A DNA stretch of 64,000 nucleotides, from positions 1,986,856 to 2,050,855 of the forward strand of contig MNCI01027262.1 of assembly GCA_015680685.1 (NCBI GenBank), written 5' to 3'. The DNA is from Gnetum montanum. Lineage: Eukaryota > Streptophyta > Gnetopsida > Gnetales > Gnetaceae. Positions 42,641 through 55,466 of the stretch are shown piece by piece. A model generated the notes under the pieces. It saw only the letters and a program-made list of their open reading frames with translations. It did no database searches and was not told the origin of the DNA. Within the stretch, counting starts at the first letter, position 1. Every line of letters starts with the position of its first letter. Position numbers and translations under genes: made by a program.

Positions 42641-43890
42641 TATGAGCCCAAATGGTTCCTTAAGGCCTTTGTGAGCTAAAAATATTCCTTTTGATGTTAT
42701 TTTTGGACCATTCTGAGTACTTGAACTTGAATGGAATAATGTTGAAACCACACTTGCCTTCGTGATTAGGGAATGAAAAAGTGGGTACAATAGCAGAACT
42801 AATAGATTTTGTGAAGTAAATACTTTAACAATGCACTTAGATAATGCTAATGATAAAGGCATAATAATGGTATAGGGATTATACTTAGAGTATTGATTAG
42901 CTTTTAACTTTGAGGCCACATAACATATTGGAGGGAAATAGAACATATGGAAGGGAGAAGATTAGAGAGGAAGACAATGAGAGAAAGGGTGTAAACTTGC
43001 ATATCATAGGAGTATGGATCATAGCCCAATTGCTATGCTCACATAATCTACATTTAGCGATGCTAGGTTTCAAGCCCAGTACTAGCACCACCCTTACCAA
43101 CTTGGAGGCATTATTCTAAGCAAATAATTTTGTGATCATGTAATAAAATATTTCTATACAAAATTTTTTACATCATATCTAAATTGGAAAAAGATTAATA
43201 GAATCTCTATGGATCTTATCATTTGGTATTTACTTTAAGATTCAAGAATATACAAAAACTTGTATGCCATAAACAAAATCAAAAATAGTAACAAGTATTT
43301 TAGACAGTTGTGCAACCTAATTTATAAGGATATAAGAACTAAAATTGAGACATGATTATTAATATCGAGATAAGATAATAGTGTTATATGTGATAAAATA
43401 ATGTTAATAAAACTATAAAAAACTTTATAATTTAGTGACTAGGGTTACTATCTATAATGATATTAAATATTAAGTTATAAAAAATGACATCAATGATTAT
43501 TTAATATGACATAAATATAGATGCTTAGACATATGTTTTTTAGATTTTTTTAATGCATATATAGGTAACTCTGATATACAATATTCTATAATTTTTTGTA
43601 AAAGGACATCCTTGTAAAACATTACTAATAGACTGATTGTAGTATGCAATAATTCCTATGAGTTTGGGTATCCTAGGTCTTATGACTAGCAACCCACTAT
43701 GGTATGTAAAGAGTTATTAATATATAATTCATAGATTAGTACTAATTATATACTATTATAAATACAGTACAACTAGTACTAGTTTTAACTCTTCTTAATC
43801 TTTGTAATTGTTTTATTATTTCCTTTGGGCTTTTTGTAGTCTAAGAATGTCATCTTAGATGGTCTAGCATGTGAAAAGAAGATTAGATAA
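42641..43890. other. AT-rich intergenic spacer, nothing recognised
   Basis: Only chance ORFs (for example 42,635-43,119 on both strands) without motifs. Confidence 0.5.
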
Positions 43891-43894
43891 CAAG

Positions 43895-44115
43895 CATATA
43901 AAAAAAGGCTACTACATCACTGTTTTAGGAAAGCTATTCAAAGGAAGATCCAAAAAGATGTGGGAAAAAACAATCAAAGATGATCTAAAGTAATTGCAAA
44001 TAAACAGAGATCTAGCTCATCATAGAACTAAATGGGAAAAAAAAGGACTCATATAACCACCATCATTTTATTGGAACAAGGCTGAGATGATAACGATGAT
44101 GATTTTTTATAACTC
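43895..44115 (+). pseudogene. Possible LINE ORF2 3' end
   Basis: The reading KMWEKTIKDDLK, stop, LQINRDLAHHRTKWEK resembles the C-terminal end of plant LINE reverse transcriptase proteins (W...(V/I)K.DL..L......A.DR..W). A GATGATAACGATGATGATTTTTT tract-like stretch follows. The match is short. Confidence 0.35.
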
Positions 44116-44187
44116 TAGGTTAAGTTCATGGGCTCTTCTCATCTTTTAGTGGTGTACTTATTCCTCTCATAATGCTAAAATATTTGC

Positions 44188-44192
44188 ATTGT
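44188..44192. repeat. Target-site duplication ATTGT, left of E4
   Basis: It matches 52,822-52,826. Confidence 0.85.
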
Positions 44193-45004
44193 TGATGAGT
44201 AGTTAGGTATCCCTACGCTCAACCATATGAATATGAGCATCCACACACGATCTAGTTGAATTCCAAGGACTAAGTGCTTATGCACCTTTGTGGAATAAGA
44301 ATGGGTTGATCTATCGGTGTCTTTCCAAGCTTACTTGTATGTCATGATTGTATGGTTAAGTAAACTTGAGGCATATGATTTTTATACTTTTTATGTGTTT
44401 GTATGTCCTGCTGCTAATAAGGGAGGAGAGAGAAAACTAAGTAACTAATTTAATTCCACTACTGATTAACTAGGCTTTAACTGATCCTAACACCAGTATC
44501 CCTTCTCACTTTCCGTACACATCCTGAACCAGTGCAACACTACTGGGATTACCAAACGCTAATTGTTACCGGGTTACCAAGTGTTACACACATGCTTGAA
44601 GTGATTGTACTATGTGTGCTTACTTCGGAGAGTTGTAGGGTGAGAGAGAATCATTAATTAACTAAGGAAAGCATTAAATAATAGAAATTAACATTAATTA
44701 ATCTATTTTGAATGCTACAAGGTTTATCACAAAGTTCATCTTTATTGTCATACACAAGATGTGCTCAGGTACACAATGCTCGAATAAAGATCCATTCACT
44801 TTATGACTCCTACTGTGAGCATGTAGAAATAATTCTAACTTTGAGAGGGAGGAAAGGCAAGAGTTTGGGTAAGAGACTAAAATTAACTATGCAAGTCAAG
44901 TGAACCTACCTCTTATTTATAGGCAATGAGGCAGAATGCGATATATAGTATCTGACATCGCATGGAAAGCTCCGATATCGCAAACTCGATATCGCAGTTC
45001 ATCA
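44193..45004 (-). repeat. E4 3' LTR (LTR C)
   Basis: TGATGAGTAGTTAGG...TTCATCA. Minus-strand TATA CCTATAAATAAG at 44,912-44,923. U3 with CGATATCG words at 44,940-44,998. Confidence 0.9.
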
Positions 45005-45022
45005 TACCCCCACGATTGATTG
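45005..45022 (-). other. E4 polypurine tract
   Basis: The minus strand reads CAATCAATCGTGGGGGTA directly before the LTR. Confidence 0.7.
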
Positions 45023-45112
45023 AAAACTCATCCTTGAGTTCCTTACAAAATATTGGGAAGCTTTGGGATTATTGATTAAATGAAAACTGGTAGTGAAATG
45101 GGATGGCAGACT

Positions 45113-45402
45113 CTAAGTGCCCAGTGAATGGATTGCCAATACATTACAACATTGGTGTTCATACCCATGGTGGTGAACACTATACATAAGTGACATCCAG
45201 ACCTTCATTCGACAGCTTGAAGAGAAAGGGAGAGAGACAGAGAAAAAGAAAAATAAGGTGTGTTGCTGCGAATGTTGAGATTGTGCATTCTGTTGTTTAT
45301 CCATAACTACGCAATCAGACTTATTCCCGACGTGAATGATCTAGCTCTAGTCCATCTTGAGTGCTCCCTCCTACGCTAGTCCATTTTCTGTGTAATTGCC
45401 AT
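45113..45402 (-). pseudogene. ORF3 remnant of E4
   Basis: ATG at 45,402 reads MAITQKMD then a stop. It lies exactly after a predicted 60-nt intron, as in E3 (MAIMQ). A CT-rich tract follows at 45,225-45,265. No coiled-coil ORF3 is present. Confidence 0.35.
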
Positions 45403-45462
45403 CTACACACACAACACAGTCATGAATGAGCAAGGATAAGTAAACCACAATGTAGTTTATAC
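45403..45462 (-). other. Predicted 60-nt intron abutting the ORF3 start (E4)
   Basis: Donor GGCAAG|GTATAAAC at 45,462; acceptor TTGTGTGTGTAG|ATGGC at 45,403-45,404. The acceptor matches E3 almost base for base. Confidence 0.6.
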
Positions 45463-45785
45463 CTTGCCTTGATATAAAGCGCATTGGCTAGATTGTGGTT
45501 ATGGCAGAAACTGGGTTAGAGATTTATTACTGATAACTACCCAAGGTGTAGGGGTTAGGTAAGTAGTAGAATGGAGAAATTGAAAAATTTGTGCCAGGGC
45601 CTCCATGACTAAGAGCGAACCTTCGATAGCAATAAGATGAAAAAATATAAGGAATGAGTAATATGGGAAAAATAACAATGGTAACGGCGATAAAGTGGAT
45701 GTAAAAGATAGGGATGAAACAAGAAATGGTTGATTGCAGATAATGTTTAAGGGAAAGAACTTAACAATTGCATCAAAAAGGAATG

Positions 45786-45859
45786 TTAGTGGGTCCTCCC
45801 CAAAGCAGGCTCATGCCCTTTATGCCCTGACAAACCCACAAAACAAAGAGTCTATAGGC
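45786..45859 (-). other. Conserved block between pol and ORF3 (E4 copy)
   Basis: Plus strand AGTGGGTCCTCCCCAAAGCA and ATGCCCTGACAAACC. Confidence 0.6.
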
Positions 45860-46819
45860 TTAGGAATGTCATTTGGAAGCAAGAGTTAAAAACTTATCCA
45901 CAAGAATTTACCAAGGAAAAACAATACATCAACCAAGATATGGACTAATCATAAAATTGGCAATGAGGTGGAGCATGGAAAGAAAGATGGAGAGTAGAAA
46001 TGGAATGGAATCCCAAGAGCAAGGTTGTATAAAGTCCCTTATGTATGTCATGGTTAATGTGACTAAGTAGAACTCATTCCAAATCTGGACTCAAATCAAC
46101 CACATTCAGTGACCTCACATCAATACACTTGGACAATCCATTCCCTTAAAGAAACAAGAATGTCTTCACAAAGAGTGACCACCATCCAAAGGAGAGTTAG
46201 ATGAAGAAGCAAAAAGCAAGAAAGGGCCTTAGTTAGAGGGAATCTTCAAGCATGGGTAACATGTCTTTCCAGTGCCATAACTAGTGCTTGTAGCCTAGAT
46301 TGCTTTATTATGTCTAAGGTGTGTGCTTTGAATTCCCACCTTTTTTTTGCATGAGAACCACACCCTACAAAGACTTATTTTTATTCACTCAGCTTCCTCA
46401 TATTTGATCAATGGTAGAATAGCAAAAAACCTAAGAAAAAGTATCCAAGCACCCAAGAGAATGGCTAGCATACGTGCATCAAATTCCCTTGAAGTCATAC
46501 CTTTTTCATCCATTGAGTCCTTCCTCAGTTTGAAGAATACCAAGCCACCAATTTATTAAGAAGTTGATTAGAAAAAAGGGATAGTACAGTTCCAAAACCA
46601 AGGGAGACCATAGAGTGGAACGGGTGAGTGGGCAATGTGGACTCATTGCCTGTTTTATCAAAAGAACCATATCATAATATTAGCATCCTAATTTAGAGGT
46701 AAAAACCAAACATTAGCAATCAATATTATATAATTCAATCCACCATCATGAGCACTTATTGTATGATGAATGAAAGTAATTCGACCTATAAAAGAAATAG
46801 TAAAAAATGGTAATGATGG
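45860..46819 (-). other. E4 post-pol untranslated region, no gene seen
   Basis: It aligns with both flanks of E1 in E0 (1,430-1,773 and 17,285-17,450) and with E3 34,180-35,020. No coding. Confidence 0.65.
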
Positions 46820-46912
46820 TTTAAAACAAAAATAAGAAAGATTGAAGAAATGTGTAAAATAAAAATGTGTAAAAAGAAACATGTGTAAAATAAAAATACA
46901 AAAGTACAAAAA
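46820..46912 (-). repeat. T-rich TTTTACACA tandem repeats (E4)
   Basis: Several AAAATAAAAATGTGTAAAA-type units on the plus strand, the counterpart of E3 33,905-34,030. Confidence 0.6.
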
Positions 46913-46950
46913 TAACTAAGGGCCAAGAATGGTTGGCATAGGTGGCCATC

Positions 46951-46963
46951 TCCCCCACGACTG
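46951..46963 (-). other. Internal polypurine-like motif (E4)
   Basis: The minus strand reads CAGTCGTGGGGGA, just after the integrase reading ends, at the same place as in E3. Confidence 0.5.
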
Positions 46964-47009
46964 AGTTGGAAGGAGGAGATCCAAAATAGCAAGCAAGGTT
47001 GTCCACCTA

Positions 47010-48303
47010 CAGAGGTAGTATGAGTACTGGCTTTCCTAAGCTCATGGAAAGGTTTGGTTTGTTGGACATTGACCAATAGTTTCTTATCTAGGCTCTCAGG
47101 TTTATATATCATCATGGCCCTTGAAGGAAAAGTTGCATAAATGGCATAAGGTCCTTCTCACAACATTTGAAATTTGGTACATTGTGGCACATGTGTGGGA
47201 TTCCAGTAGAGAAAATTATCTCCTTGTTGATATTTAACTTTCCTAATCCTTAGGTCATGACATTATTTATTGAAGGCCTTGTACAATTCGTTAGATCACA
47301 GGGCAGCCAATTGATTCTCATCTAGCAGGTTAAGGATCATCAACTGTTGTTTTTATGCTAGATCAAGGTCAAGGTTGAGGTCACATGCTATGAATAGTGT
47401 ACAGAGCTCAGTTTGAATGGGAAGTGTTGGTAATTTACCATACACTAACTCATAGGGAGAGTAGCTTATAGGGAGTTATCATGTGGAGTGGTATGCCCAA
47501 ATAGCATCATTCAATTTAGTGCTCCAGTCTTGCCTAAACTTACTAATGGTTCTTGTCAATATCTTCGTAATCTCCTTGTTGGTGACTTCGGCCTAACTGT
47601 TTTCTTGGGGGTGATACGATGTAGTCAGTTTGTGCTCAACCCCTAAGCATTGCATTAATTTTCGAAAAGTCACACCTGTGAAGTGTGTACCATTTTTAGA
47701 AATAAGTGCATGAGGCACACCAAATCTGTTTATGATTTGTTGTTGAACAAATCGTGCAGCTGTGGATCATGTACAATCCTTAACAGCAACTACTTCTACC
47801 CATTTTGTAAGGTAATCAATGGAAACAATAATATAAGCTTTTCCATTGGACATTGGTGTAATCAGCCCCATAAAATCAATTCCCCAAATGTCAAAGGGTT
47901 CTAAAGGTTGGATCCATTGTTGCAATCCTTCATTCTAGCAATCACCCCCATCACTTTGACAATGCTCACAAGATTTGATGAAACGATGGGCATCCCAAAA
48001 AAATGTAGGTCAATAATATCTTGCAAGTAAGATCTTAATGGTTGTTCATCTCCCAGCGTAATGACTCCCACAAGGACCCTCATGAGCATCTTGGAGAACT
48101 CACAGTTGATCTACATCGGGAACACACCATCGAACCAAGCCATCACGACATACTTTGTAAAGTTTCCCATTGATTTTCATAAAATACTTAGCTTGGTGAA
48201 AAAATTGTTGTTTCTTTTTAGCATCAAACCCTTGTGGTGTTTGTTGTGTAAGGAGATAGGTGAGAATGCTACTATACCTCTCCATGGTTAATTGATCATC
48301 CAC
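47010..48303 (-). pseudogene. E4 integrase
   Basis: From 48,303 it reads FHQAKYFMKINGKLYKVCRD, then a zinc region HEG....H ending CEHCQ (~47,950). The core reads DIWGIDFMGLITPM, VDYLTKW-like IDYLTKWVEVVAVK, FGVPHALISKNGTHF (second catalytic Asp is Asn) and SYHPQENS, stop, AEVTNKEI (third acidic residue retained as Glu). The C-terminal part reads YELVYGKLPTLP and GPYAIYATFP. Few stops, so it is the best preserved pol domain of E4, but inactive. Confidence 0.8.
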
Positions 48304-48369
48304 TACACCTGTAAAGAGGAGTTCATTTGGGAAATAATCAAAATTTGGATACTCATCCTCTTTGTTGTC

Positions 48370-49440
48370 CCATCACAACTGAGATAAATGATCAGCAACT
48401 ATGTTCTTGGTGCCTTTACAATCAATCATCGTAAGATTAAACTCTTGTAAGATTACAAGCCATCGTATGATGCAAGGGCTCACTGTTGGCTTATTCATTA
48501 TGAACCTCATTGCGCTATGATCCATGTGGACAAATACCTTATAGCCCAAGACATAGTGCCTAAATTTTTCTAGTGTAAACACTACAGCTATTAATTCTTT
48601 CTCTATTGTAGTGTAGATAAGTTGTGCACCAACGATACTTCTACTTGCACAGTGGATGAAATAAGGGCATTTCTTTTCATCTAACTATGTAAGTACAGCT
48701 CCTAAGGAAAATTTTGATGCGTCAGTCATTATGTGGAATGGCCTGGACCAGTCAAGAGCTTGTAGAATAGGTGTCTCTACTAGCTTATGTTTTAAAGTTT
48801 GGAAAGCTAGTTCGCATTCCCTAGTCCATTCGAAAGGTACATCCTTTTTTGTTAATTTAACCAATGATTTTGGAACCTTTGAAAAGTTCTCAACAAACCT
48901 TCTATAGTAGCCAGTGTGTCCAAGGAATGACCAGATATCTTTTACAGTTTCTGGTTGATGAGTAATTCCTTGGATGACTTTGATCTTTTCGAGGACTACC
49001 TCTATCCCTGTTTGTGAGATCTTCTATCGTTATACTATGCCTTCTTGGACCATTAAATGGCTTTTCAGCCATTTTCACCTTAAATTGGTTTCAACACATC
49101 ATTTTAATACTTCCTCTAATCGGTCCAAGGCTTGATCAAAGTTTGCTCCATAGGTGGAGAGGTTGTTCATGAAGACCTACACATTGTTTCCTATCTGCTG
49201 CTAGAATATGCTTAGAACTAATCGTTGAAACATTGTAGGGGCATTGCAGAAGCCAAACGACATCTATTTGTATGCAAATGTTCCCCAAGGACTAGTGAAC
49301 TTAGTCTTGGCTTAGTCTTTTGGGGCTATTTGTATTTGGTTATACCCACTGTACCCATCTAGAAAATTATAGTAGTGATGCCATGAGTTAACATGACCAT
49401 ATGCATTGAGCACGATTTTTGGGTTGAAGGAAGCTCCAAA
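48370..49440 (-). pseudogene. E4 reverse transcriptase (palm to thumb) and RNase H
   Basis: The minus strand reads YNFLDGYSGYNQIQIAPKD, WGTFAYK, MSFGFCNAPTMFQRLV and VFMNNLSTYGANFDQAL, where the catalytic FxDD is FMNN. Then FLGHTGYYRRFVENFSKVPK, FHIMTDASKFSLGAVLT, TLEKFRHYVLGYKVFVHMDH and KGTKNIVADHLSQL follow. The fingers region and protease are not found upstream, so a deletion lies near 49,440. It is inactive. Confidence 0.85.
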
Positions 49441-49449
49441 GCTTCAAAT

Positions 49450-51860
49450 GATAGTGAGGTGGTTGAAGAATCAATTGCTTGTGATTGCAAGGGCTTAGTT
49501 GGACTATTGGTTCTAAAGAAAGGTCTTTTCTTCAGGTAGTTTTCAGAAACAACAGTAGGTTGAGGGTTAATAGCCCTTGTGGCATTACGTTGTTGTGGCT
49601 AGATAGGGATTTCACCTTGCATAACTGGAGTAGGTGGTAATGGAGTTAAGGGTAGAAGAGGTGCAGTTGGATGAGAAGGACGGTATGTTTGTGGAACATT
49701 TCCCCTAGGAGAAGGAGTCCTATAATACTCATGGGCTTGGTAGTGAGGTTGAGGAGTGACGTGACCAGTAGAGTCACGTGGAGAGACTAACTGCTGCACA
49801 TAATATCCATACGGGTCAGGTTTTCGGTAAAGATACTGTTACCTTGGTGGTGGCATTCCCCATAATTGTGGGTATTGCCACTATTGATACTACTCGATTA
49901 GTTTTGATGGAGTTCCACTTGGATAATACGTTAAGGGTTGGTGAAACTGTCTTAAGTTACCTTGAGGATAAGGTAACCTTTGAGGTGTTTAACTTTTTGT
50001 TTAATCGTGGATTGAGTACATACATCCCAGACTCCTACAAATGTGAGATTATAGGGCAACATCCCTTAGGATGGTCATATTGGCATATCTCACATCCACT
50101 ATCATTGTCTGTATCTGAATCCATAACTTCTTTGATGATGGAAACTTTTCCCTTACCCTTGTTAAGTGCATGTTCAGTTTCTCTCTTTTTTATTTTTTCA
50201 TGGTTACTACCTTGCTCTCTAGACTCCTCTACTATTTTAAGAAAGGTTTGAAATCTATCATCTAGAAAATCCCACATTTGGTCTACCTTTGCCAATACTT
50301 CCAATGCTAATTTTTGGATAGGCAAGGTTTTCTCATTCACCATCTCTTCGAGTGGTGACTCTTCTTCATCCTCATAGAATCTTACTCCCCTCTTTTGGAG
50401 GGAAGGATCTTTATTATATTCTTCCACACTCTCTCTTTTCCTTAGCTCACCTTCTTCTTTAGCAACTTTCTCCAATAGTCTTTGAACTTAATGGGTTCCA
50501 AGCTGAGATAGCCTTCCTTGGGCATATGTCCCAAGGGTTCTTCACGTTTCATGCCTAAGCCCATCTAAGAGATGGTATAGTTGATCCTTATGCAAATAAC
50601 CATTGCCAGGACAATGATGTAATAGTGCATAATATTGGCCCATGGGAACATCCAAGGGTTCATGTCCTCCTTGTTTCTAGCCTTGGATTTGCTTTTGTAG
50701 GGTGGACACTCGGGAGTACATTTGGTACTTATTGTTGAACAATTCTAACATGGTACTCCACCTACAAATGGATTCTGGTTCTAAGGACCGATACCAGCTC
50801 CCTGCTTCTTTGACTAATGTCTATGGGAATAACTTAAGTTTTTTCCATTAACTTTCTATGTTTTGTAAGGCACATGCATCATGAAATGCTTGTAGATGAT
50901 TTTGAGGATCAACATTGTATCCCCCTTTAAATTGTGGGATGTTGTTCATGTCTAATCTCTTGATCCTACTATACTTTTGGTCCCTTATTGGGATTCTAAT
51001 GGCCTCAGTTATGTCTAGCATACTTCAAGTAGCGAGTAGGGGTTCATCGTGATCATCTCTTCTGTGACGTCTATGATGCCTATGTTTTTCCATACTCTCC
51101 CTTCTTTCATGGTGTGTTTCTCTAGAGTGCCCTCCTCCCCTTTCTCGACTATCTATGACTCTCATTTCACTTACCCTTATCCTCATGGTCTTTTTCTTTG
51201 TGACTACGTCCAAATCTTGCTTCCTCCTCTTCGATGGTCATGGCCTTGATCGTGGTTACAATCAGAATGTCTATCTTTGTCATGTGTTCATGTTCCTTTT
51301 TCAAATCCTTTGTGTCTGTCAGTACCAGAATCTGGGTTATGGATAGTTGAGTAAAGATTTTGATATACAACCCCTTAACCAAATTCAACAGGAGGAACAT
51401 CATTGTGTGGGCGACTGCTTGAGGCAAGTTCACCACCCTCATTATCGCTTAGGACATGTGGGTTATTTTATGAAAACTTTCTCTTCATGGATTCATGGCA
51501 TATCTCCTATTGCAAATCCCTTTGATGTTGTGCCTCTATGGGTTTATACTCTCTTGAGTCATAATCATGCATAACGTACTCTGCCTATAAGTGCTACATA
51601 TCAATTCATGTGAGATCATGAAGAAGCATGCCTAGGACAGAGTGATCAAGAGGTAACACTATGTTACCTTCTAAGTCTCACCAACACAGTTGTTCATCCT
51701 GGTGGAGAATAGAGGTAAAGTTTGGTACATATTCATCAGGATAAACATATAGCACATGAAACTGTTGAGGGACTAGCAGATTATCATGTGTACTATGCAT
51801 CTGATTGTTACCTGTATTAGAACTAGGTGGTGAAACACTTTCATATGAAGAGGGAGACAT
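49450..51860 (-). pseudogene. E4 gag (Athila type)
   Basis: ATG at 51,860 (MSPSSYESVSPPSSNTGN), then YVYPDEYVPNFTSILHQDEQ, AEYVMHDYDS, a basic RS/RH-rich linker (51,210-51,030), DDHDEPLLAT, IPQFKGGYNVDPQNHLQAFH, SWYRSLEPESICRWSTMLEL, LYHLLDGLRHET and KVAKEEGELRKRESVEEYNK. CEICQYDHPKGCCPIISHL follows at about 50,095-50,040 and a Pro-rich tail at 49,799-49,599. Stops and frameshifts (notably 49,780-50,030) break it. The Cys/His motif has all four metal ligands (C-x2-C-x3-H-x3-C). Confidence 0.8.
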
Positions 51861-51979
51861 GATTGTCTATTCAGTGTGCAATGTATTATATATTATTATT
51901 ATTCTTTAACAAACCCTATGGGTTCGTTCCAATGATGTAAAAGATTTCCTATGTTCTAGTTAGCGCACAAACAACAAAG

Positions 51980-51997
51980 TCCCCAGCAACAGCACCA
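51980..51997 (-). other. E4 primer-binding site, tRNA-Asp type
   Basis: The minus strand reads TGGTGCTGTTGCTGGGGA one base from LTR D. Confidence 0.8.
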
Positions 51998-51998
51998 A

Positions 51999-52821
51999 TA
52001 ATGAGTGGTTAGGTATCCCTATGATCAACCATATAAATACGAGCATCCACGCATGATCCAGTCAAATTCCAAGGACTAAGTGCTTATGTGCCTTTGTGGA
52101 AAATGAATGGGTTGATCAGTTGTTATCTTCCCAAGCTTACTTGTATGTCATGATTGTATGGTTAAGTAAACTTGAGGCATATGATTTTTATACTTTTTAT
52201 GTGTTTTTATGTCCTGCTACTAATAAGGGAGGAGAGAGATAACTAAGTAAATAATTTAATTTGACTACTGATTAACTAATCTTTAATTGATCCTAACACC
52301 AGTATCCGTTGTCACTTTCCGTACACATCCTAAACTAGTGTAACACTACTGGGATTACTAAACGCTAATCGTTACTGGGTCACCAAGTGTTACACACATG
52401 CTTGAAGTGATTGTACTATGTGTGCTTACTTAGGAGAGTTGTAGGGTGAGAGCGAATCATTAATTAACTAAGGAAAGCATTACATAACAACAATTAACAT
52501 TAATTAATCTATTTTGAATGCTGCAAGGTTTATCACAAAGTTCATCTTTATTGTCGTACACAAGATGTGCTTAGGTACATAATGCTCAAATAAAGATCTG
52601 TTCACTTTATGACTCCTACGAGCACGTAGAAATAATTCTAACTCTAAGAGGGAGAAAAGATAAGAGTTTGGGTAAGAGACTAAAATTAACTATGCAAACC
52701 AAGTACACTTGCCTCTTATTTATAGGCAATGAGGTAGGATGCGATATCAGGTATCTAACATCGCATGGCAAGCTCCGATATCGCAGAACCAATATCGTAG
52801 CCCCAATATCATGGTTCATCA
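51999..52821 (-). repeat. E4 5' LTR (LTR D)
   Basis: It begins TAATGAGTGGTTAGG (TG decayed to TA) and ends TTCATCA. Minus-strand TATA CCTATAAATAAG at 52,714-52,725. It aligns with LTR C, roughly 8% different by eye over the first 300 bases. Confidence 0.9.
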
Positions 52822-52826
52822 ATTGT
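52822..52826. repeat. Target-site duplication ATTGT, right of E4
   Basis: It matches 44,188-44,192. Confidence 0.85.
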
Positions 52827-53084
52827 TCTAGGATCTCTCCTCATCATGGGTTCCCTAGCACATTTACAATGTTGTTGGAATTTTTCTTTTACCTAATCAT
52901 ACATGGGCTAGGCCATGTTAAGCTCCTTAAGCAATCCACAACTAGGCTATGATAACTATTTTCAACTGTCATCTTCTTATGTACTTATCTTTGTAAATTC
53001 CTTATCTTTGGCCTTTGATGTATGAACTCACTATGGTTACTTTTCTTCAATCTTCAATCCTTTGGGTTTCTTGATATAGGAACA

Positions 53085-55466
53085 TAACTAGATGAATTGT
53101 ATATAAAAGATGATCCTAAGGCCAAGAGTGAGTGGACCCAGCAATGCTAAGAGGTCAACCGTAAGGAGTATGGTGTGCTCACACTAGTGGAGCAAATTTA
53201 TTTCAAGATTACGTCCTATCACCTCAATCCAATAGTGAGGCCAAGAAAGCTGATTACTTTCTCTACCCGAGCATGCGTTGCTCTAAGCAACAAGTTCCCC
53301 ATTAACCTTCCACAACTACTATACTTGGAGATTGAAAAATTTTTTAATGAAAATGAACATGGAAGGAAGACCCTGCCTCATCAAAAAAATTTACAAAAGG
53401 ATAGGCATTTTTTGCTACTTTAATGACACTCATAGACATGCTTCCTTAGCTTCATGTTAAAAAATCATGAAGGATAAAATGCCAGCGACAACCTAGGAAG
53501 AGGAGTTGCTGCCACCCCCACCCACTTAGGAAACAACATTGGAGGCCTGCACAACCATTGAGCATCTTGGTAAACCCAAGAATAGCTCTTGAGTGAATAA
53601 GAGTAACAAGAAGAAACGAGTGGGACAGATCCATCTATGTATTGGCTAGCAATGAGTCACCTTAATGAGGTGGCTCAAACAATTAGCTAGATGAAGAGGG
53701 GTGGTCCCATTTTCTCTACCCAAAGAACATAGCTACCTTCAAGGTTAGATCCCAATACTCGAGAGGTGATGGTATCATTAACAAAACATAATCTATTCCT
53801 AGAAATCTCTGGGAATGCTGTCACTTTCTCGATGAGGTTGGAAGAATGTGAAGAGGCAACTGTCTTGGTGATGCAACATCAAGGGTAGGAAACAATGGTA
53901 GAAGTGGCTATTGATCATGTAGCAGAAGCATTGAATGCACCCACAACATTTGTACTAGACATATCTACACTTCAAGATGTGCAAACATCTATAGGCATAG
54001 TCAATGGAAAGTTAGATGCAGCTCAACATGAAAAGTTGTTGAAATAATTAGTAGGAATCGGGCAACCTACTTCAAACATCTTCGATCTTTCGAAGAACAT
54101 CATCATAACCTAGTCAGAGCTACTAAATGCAAGGGGTAGATGAATTATTTTGGAGGGGCAACTAGAAATAGCCCAAGAGCAAAATCAACATTTCGTCATG
54201 AAGGTTACTGAACTTTATGCCTGACTTGCAGAAGAAGCAATCCTCAACCCCACAGTGATAAGAGATGAAGCTATCAAACAACTTTAATAATGATTTCAAA
54301 AGGCTACGAAGTAAGTAGTAATGGCCATGTTTAAATAGTCCATAGCAGAAGCTGAAATGTACTCAATCAAAAAGGACTTGAATTAGATGCGCCAGGAGAA
54401 TGAAGCATTGACTACACAAAATCATCACGTGAGAAATGTTGATGTTTAAAGAGATCAAATGCAAGATTCATTCATTAACAACAAGAGTAGCTTGCTAGGG
54501 TAAATACTAAACTGAGGAAATTGGCCATGAAAAATTGCAATTTGTCAATGGAGGAGGTATGCACCTTGTGTCAAAAGTCTACCATTGAGATCATCACTTG
54601 GAAGAATGAAGCTCTCAAATTTGAGAAAGTGAAAAATCACTACAGGGACCAAGTTGGTTTGCAAAAAGAAGTGAATGAAAAAAAAATCCAAATGGCAAAG
54701 GAAAAAATGAATAAATCCCTCCAGTAACTCCAACAAGGAAGAGAGATGTGGCAACCCATCCTTGATGGGATTGACACCTACAACAAAGTAGAGATTCGCT
54801 TGAAGGAGTTGTAAATCGAGGAGATGATAGAGTACATGGAGGTGGCCAATCTCTGTTGCACAAACCTAGTAATGCTGATTACCAGATGATCCTGATCAGA
54901 GTTAGAAAAACAAGTGGCTAGCTTGTATTTGCTATATGGGGTGAGTTCAAACACCATAAGGGCATCAAGCCAAAGCTTGAGACTATTGACGCTGAACTCG
55001 AAGTTCTTACAGGAAAATTTAGAGATCAAAAATCTATCACTGAGAACCAAGCTAGATAGATGAATGACTACCAAGAGCTAAAGGAGACAATCAGGGCATT
55101 CAACATTCAACACAAATAGTTTGTTGCTTAGTTTGTCAATGCAAAGGAGTTATTTCTAACAATCTTGTGTCCTTGGGATGTGCCTATTCCAACCCACATT
55201 AGGGAAGTTGCGTGGATAGTGCATGATCCTAGGAGTAAGGAGAAGAAAATGAAAGCACGGTTGGATGCTTTCTACCTCCTGCCTAAAGGTGTAGTAGTAG
55301 TAGGACAATCGTAGCCACCTCAACCACTATCGATGCATAAAGCTGATGAAGGTTCCTTAGAGACTCAAGAACCATCACTATCTAGAACCATTTGATCTTC
55401 TCCAACAAGCTTCACACCATCAAGGAATGTGTTATCCAATATTGATGAGTTGAATCATGGTGTTTA
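53085..55466 (+). pseudogene. ORF3 of E5: globular N-terminus, coiled coil, CPWDVP C-terminus
   Basis: From 53,175 it reads EQIYFKITSYHLNPIVRPRK, then INLPQLLYLEIEKFF, matching E6b (EERIYFKIGTYHMF... LTQLYFMEIQRWF). Next are a scrambled part and EEATVLVMQHQG (53,850), then ATTFVLDISTLQDVQ. A long Glu/Lys/Leu-rich, probably coiled-coil stretch runs 54,130-55,130, including MEEVCTLCQKSTIEIITW and KNHYRDQVG, and ends with CPWDVPIPTHIREVAWIVHD (55,168) and KARLDAFYLLPKG. At least ten stops are present, many TAG. The function is unknown. The motifs recur in E6a and E6b and, in part, in E0 and E2. Confidence 0.65.

Larger units (their letters stand above)
44193..52821 (-). mobile_element. E4: full-length Athila-type retrotransposon with gag and pol (degenerate)
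   Basis: LTR C (44,193-45,004, the 3' LTR) and LTR D (51,999-52,821, the 5' LTR) are flanked by perfect ATTGT. On the minus strand: tRNA-Asp-type primer site, gag, partial reverse transcriptase, RNase H, integrase, untranslated region, mini-intron, ORF3 remnant and purine tract. It is the only Athila-type element here with pol, although the protease and the N-terminal part of reverse transcriptase are missing or scrambled. Confidence 0.9.
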
